Source: Acidobacteriota bacterium (lineage in GTDB: Bacteria; Acidobacteriota; Thermoanaerobaculia; Gp7-AA8). From it: a stretch of DNA of 64,000 nt. The translations under genes were made by a program, and so were the position numbers. Within the stretch, counting starts at the first letter, position 1. Each line of letters starts with the position of its first letter. The notes below the pieces were generated by a model that saw only the letters and a program-made list of their open reading frames with translations, made no database searches and was not told the origin of the DNA. The stretch is from assembly GCA_003223645.1 (NCBI GenBank), contig QHVT01000005.1, positions 434,001-498,000 of the forward strand, written 5' to 3'. This document shows positions 8,808 through 16,541 of the stretch, piece after piece.

Positions 8808-8965
8808 CGGTCGGTCTCCTGGCTTCCGGGTCATCCTTCCCGCGCCCCCTTCCCGCTGTTCGCAGTGGGGATCGCCTATTCGATCAAGGCGCGAGTCGTC
8901 TCCGGTTACAGTGGCGGGGGCCGCGCCGGCATCACACCGGCTTCCCGTTACCGTTTCGGACGTTG
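8808..8965 (-). promoter_or_regulatory. Cobalamin (AdoCbl-type) riboswitch
   Basis: Read on the minus strand, the 5' leader of btuB contains GGGAAGCCGGTGTGATGCCGG, GCCACTGTAACCGG, and the B12 box AGCCAGGAGACC near 8814-8825, in the right order and spacing for the Rfam cobalamin riboswitch. The start codon of btuB is about 40 nt further on. The element presumably lowers btuB-operon expression when cobalamin is abundant. Boundaries are approximate. Confidence 0.93.
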
Positions 8966-9010
8966 GTTGTTAAAGAACAGGTTGCGGAGTGTACCCGGTT
9001 TCGGGTTTTG

Positions 9011-9134
9011 AGTTTATCCCGCGCGAAGACGCGGGATCTCTGGTTACACCGCGATGCGACTGCCTATGCAACGCTGCGTGGGCAACCGCACTCCGGTGGA
9101 ACCGGAGATCCCGCGTCTTCGCGCGGGATAAACT
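9011..9134. repeat. 124-bp element with perfect 30-bp inverted arms
   Basis: The arm starting AGTTTATCCCGCGCGAAG at 9011-9040 is repeated as its exact complement at 9105-9134. Each arm is itself a hairpin (ATCCCGCG-N6-CGCGGGAT). The 64-bp centre shows no gene. It lies between the riboswitch promoter region and the 3' end of the amidohydrolase gene, three bases from that stop codon. Confidence 0.85.
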
Positions 9135-9137
9135 AAA

Positions 9138-10574
9138 TCACGGCCGCGCTTTGAACTTCTCGTACAGCAGCGTGTGGCGCGAATCCGTCGAAATTTCTTC
9201 ACCGCCGATGAAGACGCGCTTCACGTTCGTGCGGAACTCGAGCGGATCGCCGTCGGTGACGATCACGTTCGCGACTTTGCCGACGTCGATCGATCCGATC
9301 TGATCGGCGACGCCGAAAATCTCGGCGGGAAAAATCGTGATCGACTTCAGTGCGACGTCCTTCGGCAATCCGAACGCGGCGCACGATCCGGCGTGATACG
9401 GAAGATTGCGCGCGTTCTGCGCTTCGCTCGTCTGGATCGCGAACTTGATTCCGTTGTCGTAGAGCGTCTTCGCGTTCGTGAAGAGCAAATCGTACGGATC
9501 GTCTTCGCGCTGCGGCATCGCGAGGATCGGGCCGAGGAGGACGGGGATGTTGCGCGACTTCAGCTCGGGGATCACGCGCGCGACGTCCTGCGCGCCGGCG
9601 AGGATCATCTTCAGTTTGAATTCGTCCGCGAACTGAATTGCCGCGCGGATGTCGCGCTCGAGGTTCGCGTGCATGATGACGGGCAGGCGTCCTTCGACGA
9701 CCGGCACGAGCGCTTCGAGAATGAGATCGCGATCGACGCGCTTCACTTTCGCGCCGGTCGCGCGCGCATACGCCTGCGCGTCGCGCAGGATGTCGCGCAG
9801 CTTGTCGACGTCTTTCGTGTAGCTCTTCTTCAGCTCCTTCTCCGCTTCTTCGTCCTGCGGCACGTCGATGAGCGGCGCGCTGCGCAGACGCGGAAAGCGG
9901 ATGTGCATCGCCAGCGGCGCCTTGACGATCATCTCCTTCGGCGTCCAGCCGGCCATTTGAATGAGCGCGCTTTGTCCCGAGATGATGCCGCCTTCGGGGA
10001 CGCTGACGACGTTCGTCACGCCGTTCACGCGCGTCACCGGAATCAACTCGCTGTGCGGATTGATCGCGACCGCGGCCTGCGCGTTCGCATTGAGATCGCC
10101 GAGCTCCGTCGTGTCGACGGTTCCCGCAACGGAGTCGATCTCGACGAGACCGACGTTCGTGCCGGAGTCGATCATGCCGGGATAGATGAACTGTCCCGAC
10201 ACGTCGAGCACGACCGCGGCTGTCGGCATCTGCACGCTGCCCGCGGGACCGAACGCTTTAATTTTTCCGTTCTCGATCACGAGCGTGCCATTCGGAATCG
10301 GCGCGGACGTGACGGGAACGATCGTCCCGCCGCGCAGCACGATCGTCTGCTTCCTGCCGGGATTGTTCGGAATGGTGGACTGCGCGAGGAGCGGGAGGCA
10401 GAACAGTGCCAGCGCCAGCACAGCGGCAACTCGGTGTGCTTGTCGTTTTGTTGCTCTTCTCCCCGCGTCGAGGAGAGCGGGCATCCTGCCCGCCTCCCGG
10501 GGGCGGGCGGGACGCCCGCTCTCCTCGGCGAAGGTGCCCGAAGGGCGGATGAGGTGGACTGTGTGGTTACGCAT
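9138..10574 (-). CDS. Exported amidohydrolase-family protein lacking the HxH metal motif
   Basis: This is a 478-residue protein of the imidazolonepropionase-like amidohydrolase family. It shows a beta-sandwich start ([19 protein letters not shown]), the [14 protein letters not shown] segment where active members have Hx[11 protein letters not shown], and the C-terminal [19 protein letters not shown]. The usual metal ligands are missing, so hydrolase activity is uncertain. ATG 10574 overlaps the upstream stop by 8 nt. The hydrophobic signal core ([17 protein letters not shown]) is preceded by an unusually long arm, because a 59-bp repeat is inserted in frame. It is the last gene of a three-gene operon. 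Confidence 0.85.
   Translation of the reverse strand: MRNHTVHLIRPSGTFAEESGRPARPREAGRMPALLDAGRRATKRQAHRVAAVLALALFCLPLLAQSTIPNNPGRKQTIVLRGGTIVPVTSAPIPNGTLVIENGKIKAFGPAGSVQMPTAAVVLDVSGQFIYPGMIDSGTNVGLVEIDSVAGTVDTTELGDLNANAQAAVAINPHSELIPVTRVNGVTNVVSVPEGGIISGQSALIQMAGWTPKEMIVKAPLAMHIRFPRLRSAPLIDVPQDEEAEKELKKSYTKDVDKLRDILRDAQAYARATGAKVKRVDRDLILEALVPVVEGRLPVIMHANLERDIRAAIQFADEFKLKMILAGAQDVARVIPELKSRNIPVLLGPILAMPQREDDPYDLLFTNAKTLYDNGIKFAIQTSEAQNARNLPYHAGSCAAFGLPKDVALKSITIFPAEIFGVADQIGSIDVGKVANVIVTDGDPLEFRTNVKRVFIGGEEISTDSRHTLLYEKFKARP
10469..10527. repeat. GAGGAGAGCGGGC-family palindrome in a signal-peptide region
   Basis: The element runs from CGAGGAGAGCGGGC to GCCCGCTCTCCTCG with inner GCCCGCC/GGCGGGC stems, and flanking bases (CTTCTCCCCGC, GCGAAGG) also match the copy at 43071-43127. 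It encodes the [18 protein letters not shown] segment before the signal core of the amidohydrolase. Confidence 0.8.
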
Positions 10575-12003
10575 CTTTCTTCTCCTTCCCGCCCTTGTCC
10601 TTCTTCGCTTCGTCCGCTTCTTTCTTCAATCGCTCGTCCTTCTCGCGCTTGAGCGCGTCGCGCTGCTGCAGGTCTTTCGCGCGATCGAAGAGGATCTCGC
10701 CCTCGATCATCGTGGTGTCGACGCGCGAGTAGACCGACAGCGGATGTCCGGTCCAGATCACGAGGTCGGCGTCTTTGCCGGCTTCGATCGAGCCAATGCG
10801 CTTCTCGAGTCGCAGCTGCGTCGCGGGATTGATCGTGTTGAGCCGCAGCGCTTCGTCCTCGGTCAATCCGCCGTACTTCATCGACTTCGCGGCGTCGTGA
10901 TTGAGATGGCGCGCGAGCTCGTCGGAGTCGGAGTTGACGGACGTGAGCACGCCGTTCTTCACCATCAGCGCCACGTTGTACGGCGTCGCGTCGTACGCCT
11001 CGGCCTTGAAGCCCCACCAGTCGATGAACGTGCCGCCGCCGGTTCCATGCGCGGCGATCTCTCGCGCGACTTTGTAGCCTTCGAGGACGTGCTGCAGCTC
11101 GCGGACTTTGAACCCGAGCTCGTCGCCGAGGTTGAGCAGCATCAGGATCTCGTCGGAGCGATAGCAGTGCGAATGGACGTCGATGTTGCCGCGCAGGATG
11201 TCGGCCATCGTCTCCATCAGCAGATCGCGGCGCGGCGGGATCGCGGTTTCGTTGCGTTTTTTCTTCGCGTCGTATTCATCCCACGCGGCCATGTAGTCGC
11301 GCGCGTCGGTGAACGACTGGCGAATCACTTCCTCGACGCCCATACGTGTTGCCGGATACTGCCGCGGCGTGCCCTCGGGCGGACGGAAATTCGCGCTCTT
11401 CGGATTTTCGCCAAGCGCGAATTTGATCGTGCGCGGCGCGCCCTGCACCGGCCACTCGGCGATCGGATGTCCCCACTTCCACTTCACGATCTGGCTTTGT
11501 CCGCCGATCGAGTTCGCGGAGCCATGCAGCACGAGCGCGGTCGTCGTGCCGCCGGCGAGCTGGCGATACGCGGAGATGTCGTCGGCCGTGAGCACGTCGG
11601 CGATGCGCACCATGCCGGTGTTCGGCAGCGAGATCTCGTTCACGCTTCCTTCGACCGCGGTGTGGCTGTGCGTGTCGACGATGCCGGGGCTCACGAACTT
11701 GCCGGTGGCGTCGATGACCTGCGCGTTCGCCGGCGCCGCGATGTCCTTGCCGACGGCGGCGATCTTCGAGCCGCGAATCAGCACCGAGCCGTTTTCGATC
11801 CTGCCGTTCGTGATCGTGAGGATCGTGGCGTTCTTGATGAGGATGACGCGCTCCTGCGCGAACGCGGGGAGCGCCAGGAGAAGAAGTGTCATCCCGAGCG
11901 TGAGCGAGGGAGCTGGGGCTCGGGTGGTGCGTCCATGCTCATACCTCGTGCCCCACCCGCCCAGGTTCCTCGCTACGCTCGGAATGACATAGGTTTTGCT
12001 CAT
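10567..12003 (-). CDS. Exported metal-dependent amidohydrolase
   Basis: This is a 478-residue secreted member of the amidohydrolase superfamily (imidazolonepropionase-related). Metal-site motifs are intact: GIVDTHSHT (HxH), the later [10 protein letters not shown], and a [11 protein letters not shown] acid near the end. [18 protein letters not shown] is the family closing motif. ATG 12003 overlaps the upstream TGA (ATGA). The signal peptide reads MSKT, then a ~34-residue repeat-encoded insert (VIPSVARNL...SLTLGMT), then [11 protein letters not shown]. The C-terminus is a Lys/Glu-rich charged tail. The substrate is unknown; partners in the operon are two HxH-less paralogues. Confidence 0.87.
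   Translation of the reverse strand: MSKTYVIPSVARNLGGWGTRYEHGRTTRAPAPSLTLGMTLLLLALPAFAQERVILIKNATILTITNGRIENGSVLIRGSKIAAVGKDIAAPANAQVIDATGKFVSPGIVDTHSHTAVEGSVNEISLPNTGMVRIADVLTADDISAYRQLAGGTTTALVLHGSANSIGGQSQIVKWKWGHPIAEWPVQGAPRTIKFALGENPKSANFRPPEGTPRQYPATRMGVEEVIRQSFTDARDYMAAWDEYDAKKKRNETAIPPRRDLLMETMADILRGNIDVHSHCYRSDEILMLLNLGDELGFKVRELQHVLEGYKVAREIAAHGTGGGTFIDWWGFKAEAYDATPYNVALMVKNGVLTSVNSDSDELARHLNHDAAKSMKYGGLTEDEALRLNTINPATQLRLEKRIGSIEAGKDADLVIWTGHPLSVYSRVDTTMIEGEILFDRAKDLQQRDALKREKDERLKKEADEAKKDKGGKEKKDA
11888..11990. repeat. 'GTCATCCCGAGCG...CGGAATGAC' element inside a signal-peptide coding region
   Basis: About 103 bp with GTCATCCCGAGCGTGAGCGAGG at one end and CCTCGCTACGCTCGGAATGAC at the other, plus inner GGGGC/GCCCC blocks. 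It is closely related to the intergenic copy at 51562-51666. It interrupts the amidohydrolase after its fourth codon but keeps the frame. Confidence 0.8.
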
Positions 12004-13679
12004 TTCGATTTGCTCCCGCTGAATTCGAACGTGCCGAGGGTCGTCGAGACGTTGCCGTTCATTGAATCGCCGGACAGCGTGCCGTGGAACACCCAGTCGC
12101 TCGCCTCGGCGCCCTTCTGCGCGGACGCGGAGATCGTGAACTCGAACGTGCCGTCGGCGAATGATCCGCCGCGGACGTCGCCGCTGCCGATCTCGCCGCT
12201 GTACGTTCCGGCGAGCTTGCCGTCTTCGTTGCGCAGCGTGACGGAGAGCGCGACGTTGCCCTGCGACGCGCGCACGGTGACGTTCCATGTGCCGTCGATC
12301 GGCGACGTTGAGATCGCGGCTTCCGCCGTTTTCTTTTCGTCCTTCGGCAGGCGTATCTCGCGTCCGTCGACGAACACGTGCGTCACTTTCGACTTCTCGT
12401 CGAAGATCGGTTTGTCACTGACGACGACGTTCGCGATTTTTCCTTTGTCGAGCGTTCCGAGCTGGCGATCGATGCCGAAGATGCGCGCGGGCGAGAGCGT
12501 CGTCGCGCGCAGCGCATCGTCGTCGGACAGTCCGCTCTTGATCGCCTTGCGAATGCCGGGAAGAAAGTCGCCCGTCTTTCCGGCGCCGCTGACGAGCGCG
12601 AACGTCGCTCCCGATTTCGCGAGCGACGCGGGTGACGTCGGCGCGAGCTGGCGGAAGCGGATCAGACGCAGCGGCTGATCCTGTTGATCGTCTTTGTCCG
12701 ACGGCGCGACCGGCCAGCGCACGGACACGAGCACCGGCACGTTCTTCAAGTCGCCGCTCATCGCGTACGCCTCGCGCGCGCCGGAGATGATGTAGTTGAT
12801 GTTGAACTCGGCCGCGATGCGCTGCACGCGGCGGATCATCTCTTCGCTGTCGGCGATGAAGACGACCGGCAGCGTGCGTCCGAGGACCGGCTGCAGCGCT
12901 TCGAGCGACGGATTCTCATCGGGGCGTTTGAGTCCCGACGGATTGCGCTCGTAGATCGCGCGCGCCGCGGTGTGCTGCTGCGCGTCCATCAGCGTCTGAC
13001 GGATGTATGAGATGACACCCATCAGGCTGTCGGGATAGGTCCACGCCGGACGCGGATTGAACGAGACCTGCATCGCGGCGGGACTCTTGATCACGCGCGA
13101 CTCGATCGCGCCGCTGCCGAGGTTCAGCGCGACCGACTGGCCATTGAAAATGCCGGCGGCCGGCGCGGTGATGATCGTCGTGACGCCGATCGCGCGGCGC
13201 GCGTCCGCATCGTCGTCGGAGATCCGCGCGTTGCGAATCGCCAGCGAGTCCGGCGTCGGCTCCGCGGTCTCTTCGGTCTGCCGCCGCGCGGCTCCGCCTC
13301 CACCGCCGCCGCCGAAACCGCGACGCGGCGCGGGTGCGGCGAAGCCGAGAGACGTTTGCGCGTCGATCAGGCCGGGATAAACATGCGCGCCTTTCGCGTC
13401 GATGTTCGTGGCGTCGAGCGGAATCGGCATGTCGTTCTTTCCGACCGCCTCGATGAGGCCTCCGCGAATGATCACGACGCCGTTCTCAATCGCGGGACCG
13501 GAAACCGGATGCACCGTTCCGCCGGTGATCGCGTAGACGCCGGGTGCGTCGGCAAAGAGCGCCGGCGCAGCGAGGAAAAGAAGGATGGCGAGCCGGCACG
13601 GCCGGCCGCGTAGGTTGGCCAAGCCTCGGGCGAATGACTCGCCTGAATGAACAGCTCCCCCAAGAAGCCTCAGGATCAT
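12000..13679 (-). CDS. Exported amidohydrolase-family protein with C-terminal beta domain
   Basis: This 559-residue protein is the first gene of the amidohydrolase operon. ATG 13679 is set by a GGAGGTG ribosome-binding site. The signal peptide is MILRLL, then a repeat-derived insert ([13 protein letters not shown]), then [14 protein letters not shown]. The amidohydrolase body has [29 protein letters not shown] (HxH lacking), a Gly-rich loop and [18 protein letters not shown]. The last ~100 residues ([16 protein letters not shown] onward) form a separate beta-rich domain. Loss of the metal ligands suggests a non-hydrolytic or altered chemistry. The end overlaps the next gene by 4 nt. Confidence 0.85.
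   Translation of the reverse strand: MILRLLGGAVHSGESFARGLANLRGRPCRLAILLFLAAPALFADAPGVYAITGGTVHPVSGPAIENGVVIIRGGLIEAVGKNDMPIPLDATNIDAKGAHVYPGLIDAQTSLGFAAPAPRRGFGGGGGGGAARRQTEETAEPTPDSLAIRNARISDDDADARRAIGVTTIITAPAAGIFNGQSVALNLGSGAIESRVIKSPAAMQVSFNPRPAWTYPDSLMGVISYIRQTLMDAQQHTAARAIYERNPSGLKRPDENPSLEALQPVLGRTLPVVFIADSEEMIRRVQRIAAEFNINYIISGAREAYAMSGDLKNVPVLVSVRWPVAPSDKDDQQDQPLRLIRFRQLAPTSPASLAKSGATFALVSGAGKTGDFLPGIRKAIKSGLSDDDALRATTLSPARIFGIDRQLGTLDKGKIANVVVSDKPIFDEKSKVTHVFVDGREIRLPKDEKKTAEAAISTSPIDGTWNVTVRASQGNVALSVTLRNEDGKLAGTYSGEIGSGDVRGGSFADGTFEFTISASAQKGAEASDWVFHGTLSGDSMNGNVSTTLGTFEFSGSKSK
13592..13646. repeat. GTAGGTTGGCCAAGCC-family element in a signal-peptide coding region
   Basis: The core CGGCACGGCCGGCCGCGTAG followed by GTTGGCCAAGCCTCGGGCGA is shared with 53067-53130 and, more loosely, 20205-20250. 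On the minus strand it encodes the [13 protein letters not shown] insert of the amidohydrolase. Confidence 0.7.
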
Positions 13680-13707
13680 GCTCACCTCCGCAGCGCGCGA
13701 ATGATAC

Positions 13708-13790
13708 AGATGGCAGATGGCAGATGGCAGATGGCAAAACCGCAAACTCGCTTTTTTCCGCCGCGGTCCGCCATCCGCCATCTGCCATCC
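13708..13790. repeat. Hairpin with 7-bp tandem-unit arms (AGATGGC)4 / (GCCATCY)3
   Basis: Four copies of AGATGGC at 13708-13735 face three inverted units GCCATCC, GCCATCT and GCCATCC at 13770-13790. The element occupies most of the 167-bp gap between two divergent genes. Confidence 0.85.
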
Positions 13791-13846
13791 GTAAATTGAC
13801 GCGCCGTCCCGCGCTCCGCTAACCTCAGCACTTTCGAGAACTCCCC

Positions 13847-14968
13847 ATGGTCCTCTTCAACTACGCCACGAAAGAAATCACGGCGAAAGTCGTGTACTAC
13901 GGTCCCGGTCTCTGCGGAAAGACCACGAACCTGCAGTTCATCTACGACTCGCTGCCGACGAACAACAAGAGCAAGATGCTCTCGCTGGCGACGAAGACGG
14001 ACCGCACGCTGTTCTTCGACTTCCTGCCGCTCGACCTCGGAAAGATCCGCGGCATGCGCACGAAGCTGCAGCTGTACACGGTGCCGGGACAGGTCTACTA
14101 CAACTCGACGCGCCAACTCGTGCTCAAAGGCGCGGACGGAATCGTGTTCGTCGCCGACTCGCAGGACTTTGCATTGGACGCAAATCTCGAAAGCCTGCAG
14201 AACCTCGAAGACAACCTGAAGCGGCAGGGCGTGCGGCTGCGCGAGATGCCGCTCGTGCTTCAATACAACAAGCGCGATCTGCCGAACGCGATGGCGTTGC
14301 CGGAGATGGAGGCGGAGATCAACCAGCAGCGCGTGCCGTCGTTCGAGTCGGTCGCGACGTCGGGACTCGGCGTCGAAGAGACGCTGAAGGGAATCACCCA
14401 GCTCGTCCTCGCGCATCTCGTCAAAAAATACGGACTCGAAGGATCGGAGCCGCTCGACCGCGAGATCCAGATTCTCAACGCGCCGTCGCCAACGCCCGCG
14501 TCGACATCGCAGTCGTTGTGGGATGACGATGACGAGCCGCACGCTCCTCCGCCGCCGCCGTCTTCGGCGCGCAGCAGCGGCGCACACGCGCCGGCGAACG
14601 AGCCGGAGTTCGACATGGACGAAGCGAGCGACGACGAGCACGTGCCGCTCGTCGCAACAGAGCTCGTCCCGCCGCCGAACCCGTTCGAAGGCGTCTACTT
14701 CAGCACCCCCGGTCCGGCCGCCGAGCCGGCGGCGATGGAAGTGCCGCAGATGTCGATCGAGATCCCCCTCCCGCCGGGCATCCTCGACTCGCTGCCCGTG
14801 TTAGGCGGAGAACCCGCGACCATCACCGCGCTGCCGCCGCAGGAACGCCGCGCAAACGACGGCTTGGTGAAAGAAGTGAGCATCCCTCTCAACCTGTCCC
14901 TGGACGAGATCCGCAACCATCGCCGCCTGCGGCTCAAGATCACACTCGACGTGAATCTCTTGCCCTGA
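13847..14968 (+). CDS. MglA-like small GTPase with long Pro-rich C-terminal extension
   Basis: Residues 1-~200 are a Ras-like GTPase of the MglA type. The P-loop is GPGLCGKTTN, the switch-II segment TVPGQVYYNSTRQLVLKG has TVPGQ instead of DxxG (a hallmark of MglA), and the G4 motif is YNKRDLPN. MglA sets the leading pole and drives gliding or pilus polarity in myxobacteria and similar cytoplasmic functions elsewhere, with an MglB roadblock partner that is not present here. Residues ~200-373 are an acidic, Pro-rich linker followed by a conserved-looking end (EVSIPLNLSLDEIRNHRRLR). Standard MglA is ~195 aa, so the extension is unusual in length. Confidence 0.9.
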   Translation: MVLFNYATKEITAKVVYYGPGLCGKTTNLQFIYDSLPTNNKSKMLSLATKTDRTLFFDFLPLDLGKIRGMRTKLQLYTVPGQVYYNSTRQLVLKGADGIVFVADSQDFALDANLESLQNLEDNLKRQGVRLREMPLVLQYNKRDLPNAMALPEMEAEINQQRVPSFESVATSGLGVEETLKGITQLVLAHLVKKYGLEGSEPLDREIQILNAPSPTPASTSQSLWDDDDEPHAPPPPPSSARSSGAHAPANEPEFDMDEASDDEHVPLVATELVPPPNPFEGVYFSTPGPAAEPAAMEVPQMSIEIPLPPGILDSLPVLGGEPATITALPPQERRANDGLVKEVSIPLNLSLDEIRNHRRLRLKITLDVNLLP

Positions 14969-15109
14969 AAAGCAGAGAGCAAAAAGCAGAAAGCAGAAAT
15001 GTTCAACGGCAGCCGACTCGCGAAATGCTCGAGCTGTTGAACGCGTTCGAGCCAGTGCATTCGACATCTGTTTTGCTTTCTGTTTTTTGCTTTCTGCTTT
15101 TTGCTTTTC
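14968..15109. repeat. Hairpin with AAAGCAG-type tandem arms before tRNA-Ser
   Basis: The left arm consists of AAAGCAG-like units and the right arm of CTGCTTT/CTTTCTG units, with an inner GTTCAAC/GTTGAAC pair. It starts at the mglA stop codon and ends 2 bp before the tRNA gene. Confidence 0.75.
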
Positions 15110-15111
15110 AC

Positions 15112-15201
<90 letters not shown>

Positions 15202-15252
15202 CTTCTGCGAGTCCCTGCCGCCCTATTCGTTGACCTAGTCTCATGGCTTAGC

Positions 15253-15258
15253 TAACAT
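15253..15258 (+). promoter_or_regulatory. -10 hexamer TAACAT before the phd-like gene
   Basis: TAACAT ends 7 nt before ATG 15266, with no Shine-Dalgarno between. This fits the leaderless pattern seen before several other genes in the window. Confidence 0.4.
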
Positions 15259-15265
15259 CGACGCT

Positions 15266-15496
15266 ATGATCGAGGTCAATATCCACGAGGCGAAGACGCA
15301 GCTCTCACGGCTGATCGCGAGGGTGGAGCAAGGCGAAGAAGTGGTGATCGCGCGCGCCGGGGAACCCGTCGCAAAGTTGGTCCGCGCGGATCGCCCGAAG
15401 CGACGCCGCAAACTCGGCGAATATGCCGGAAAGATATGGATCGCCGACGACTTCGATTCGCCTCTTGATCCCGAAACATTCAAAGCCAGGCGGTGA
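15266..15496 (+). CDS. Phd/YefM-type antitoxin
   Basis: This is a 76-residue antitoxin. The N-terminal IEVNIHEAKTQLSRLIARVE and VVIARAGEPVAKLVR match the Phd/YefM DNA-binding fold, and the C-terminal ~30 residues are the toxin-binding tail. It binds its own promoter and neutralises the PIN toxin encoded next. Its stop overlaps the toxin GTG start by 4 nt. It lies 64 bp after tRNA-Ser. Confidence 0.92.
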   Translation: MIEVNIHEAKTQLSRLIARVEQGEEVVIARAGEPVAKLVRADRPKRRRKLGEYAGKIWIADDFDSPLDPETFKARR

Positions 15497-15912
15497 AAGT
15501 CCTCGTCGATACGCACTGCTGGCTGTGGGCGCTCGCCCGTCCCGAAGCATTGAATGCCGAAGCAGCAGCACTCCTCGGCGACGGCGAGACAGAAGTGGTC
15601 TTCTCAGCCGCCTCCGTCTGGGAGATCGCCATCAAGTCAGCACTTGGAAAGCTGCGCGTTTTCACGCACGACAGCGATTCCTTATTCGACATCCTTGAAG
15701 AGCAACCCATCACGCGGCTTCCGATTCTGCACTCCCACGCTCGCCACGTTGCAAGCCTGCCTCCACATCATGGCGATCCGTTCGACCGGCTGCTGATCGC
15801 GCAGGCTCAGATCGAGAGCCTCCCGATCATGACGGCGGACGATCAGTTTCTACGGTACGAGATCGAGGTCATCTGGGCGGCACGCCAAAAGCCGCGGAGA
15901 AGACGAAGGTAG
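15493..15912 (+). CDS. PIN-domain toxin (VapC-like ribonuclease)
   Basis: This is a 139-residue PIN-domain protein. Acidic residues expected for the metal site are visible: Asp in VLVDTHCWLWAL, Glu in SVWEIAIKSALGKL, Asp in HHGDPFDRLLIAQA and Asp in IMTADDQF. VapC toxins cleave RNA, often tRNA or rRNA, when freed from their antitoxin. GTG 15493 is chosen because it overlaps the antitoxin stop. The C-terminal tail KPRRRRR is basic. The Phd-type antitoxin with a PIN toxin is a common hybrid pairing. Confidence 0.92.
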   Translation: MKVLVDTHCWLWALARPEALNAEAAALLGDGETEVVFSAASVWEIAIKSALGKLRVFTHDSDSLFDILEEQPITRLPILHSHARHVASLPPHHGDPFDRLLIAQAQIESLPIMTADDQFLRYEIEVIWAARQKPRRRRR

Positions 15913-15989
15913 GGCCCTCACGCGGCGAGCAGGTGGCTCGAAAATCGTCTTGGTTGCCCGCGCCACCTCCCGGACGATATTCGCTTACG

Positions 15990-16460
15990 ATGAAGGAAAT
16001 GCCCGTCTCCGTCGACGTACAAACCGTTCATCCCCGCAAGCTGGCTGCGGTGCGGCGCGAGGTTGCGCCGGGCGCGGTTGCCTCGGCATGGGGTCCGGCG
16101 CTGGACAAAGTGTGGGAGCTCATTCGCGGTCAGCCAAGCCTGCGGACGGATGGCCACAACATCTTTCTGTACCATCACCCCACCCAGCCCGGCGCGCCGA
16201 TCGTGTGCGACTTCGGTGTCGAGGTCACTCGCACGTTCGAGAACGCGGGCGAGGTCTACGCGACCGCGACGCCGGGAGGCGAGGCCGCGATCGCCGTTCA
16301 CCGCGGCCCTTACCATCGCATGAAGGACACGCACGACGCGATCAGAAACTGGATGGCGGCGAATGGCAGGGAGTCGGCGGGACTCTCGTGGGAGATCTAC
16401 GGAGATCCGACTCCCGATCCGGCAGAGACCGAAACGACGATCGTGTACCTCTTGAAGTAA
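15990..16460 (+). CDS. GyrI-like effector-binding domain protein
   Basis: This is a 156-residue stand-alone SHS2/GyrI-like small-molecule binding domain (MPVSVDVQTVHPRKLAAVRREV, then GEAAIAVHRGPYHRMKDTHDAIRNWM, ending TETTIVYLLK). The same domain forms the ligand-binding half of AraC- and MerR-type regulators, but no DNA-binding domain is attached here. ATG 15990 gives the natural domain start; ATG 15999 is an alternative and a longer start at 15933 seems unlikely. The ligand is unknown. It is followed by the ThDP/amine-oxidase pair after an 81-bp gap with its own ribosome-binding site. Confidence 0.8.
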   Translation: MKEMPVSVDVQTVHPRKLAAVRREVAPGAVASAWGPALDKVWELIRGQPSLRTDGHNIFLYHHPTQPGAPIVCDFGVEVTRTFENAGEVYATATPGGEAAIAVHRGPYHRMKDTHDAIRNWMAANGRESAGLSWEIYGDPTPDPAETETTIVYLLK

Positions 16461-16541
16461 CTGGTTGCACTTCCCTCCTTCCCGACTTAAATTTCCCTCC
16501 GGGTTCCGCATTCAGCAAACAGTCAAGAGGAGAGAGGGAGC

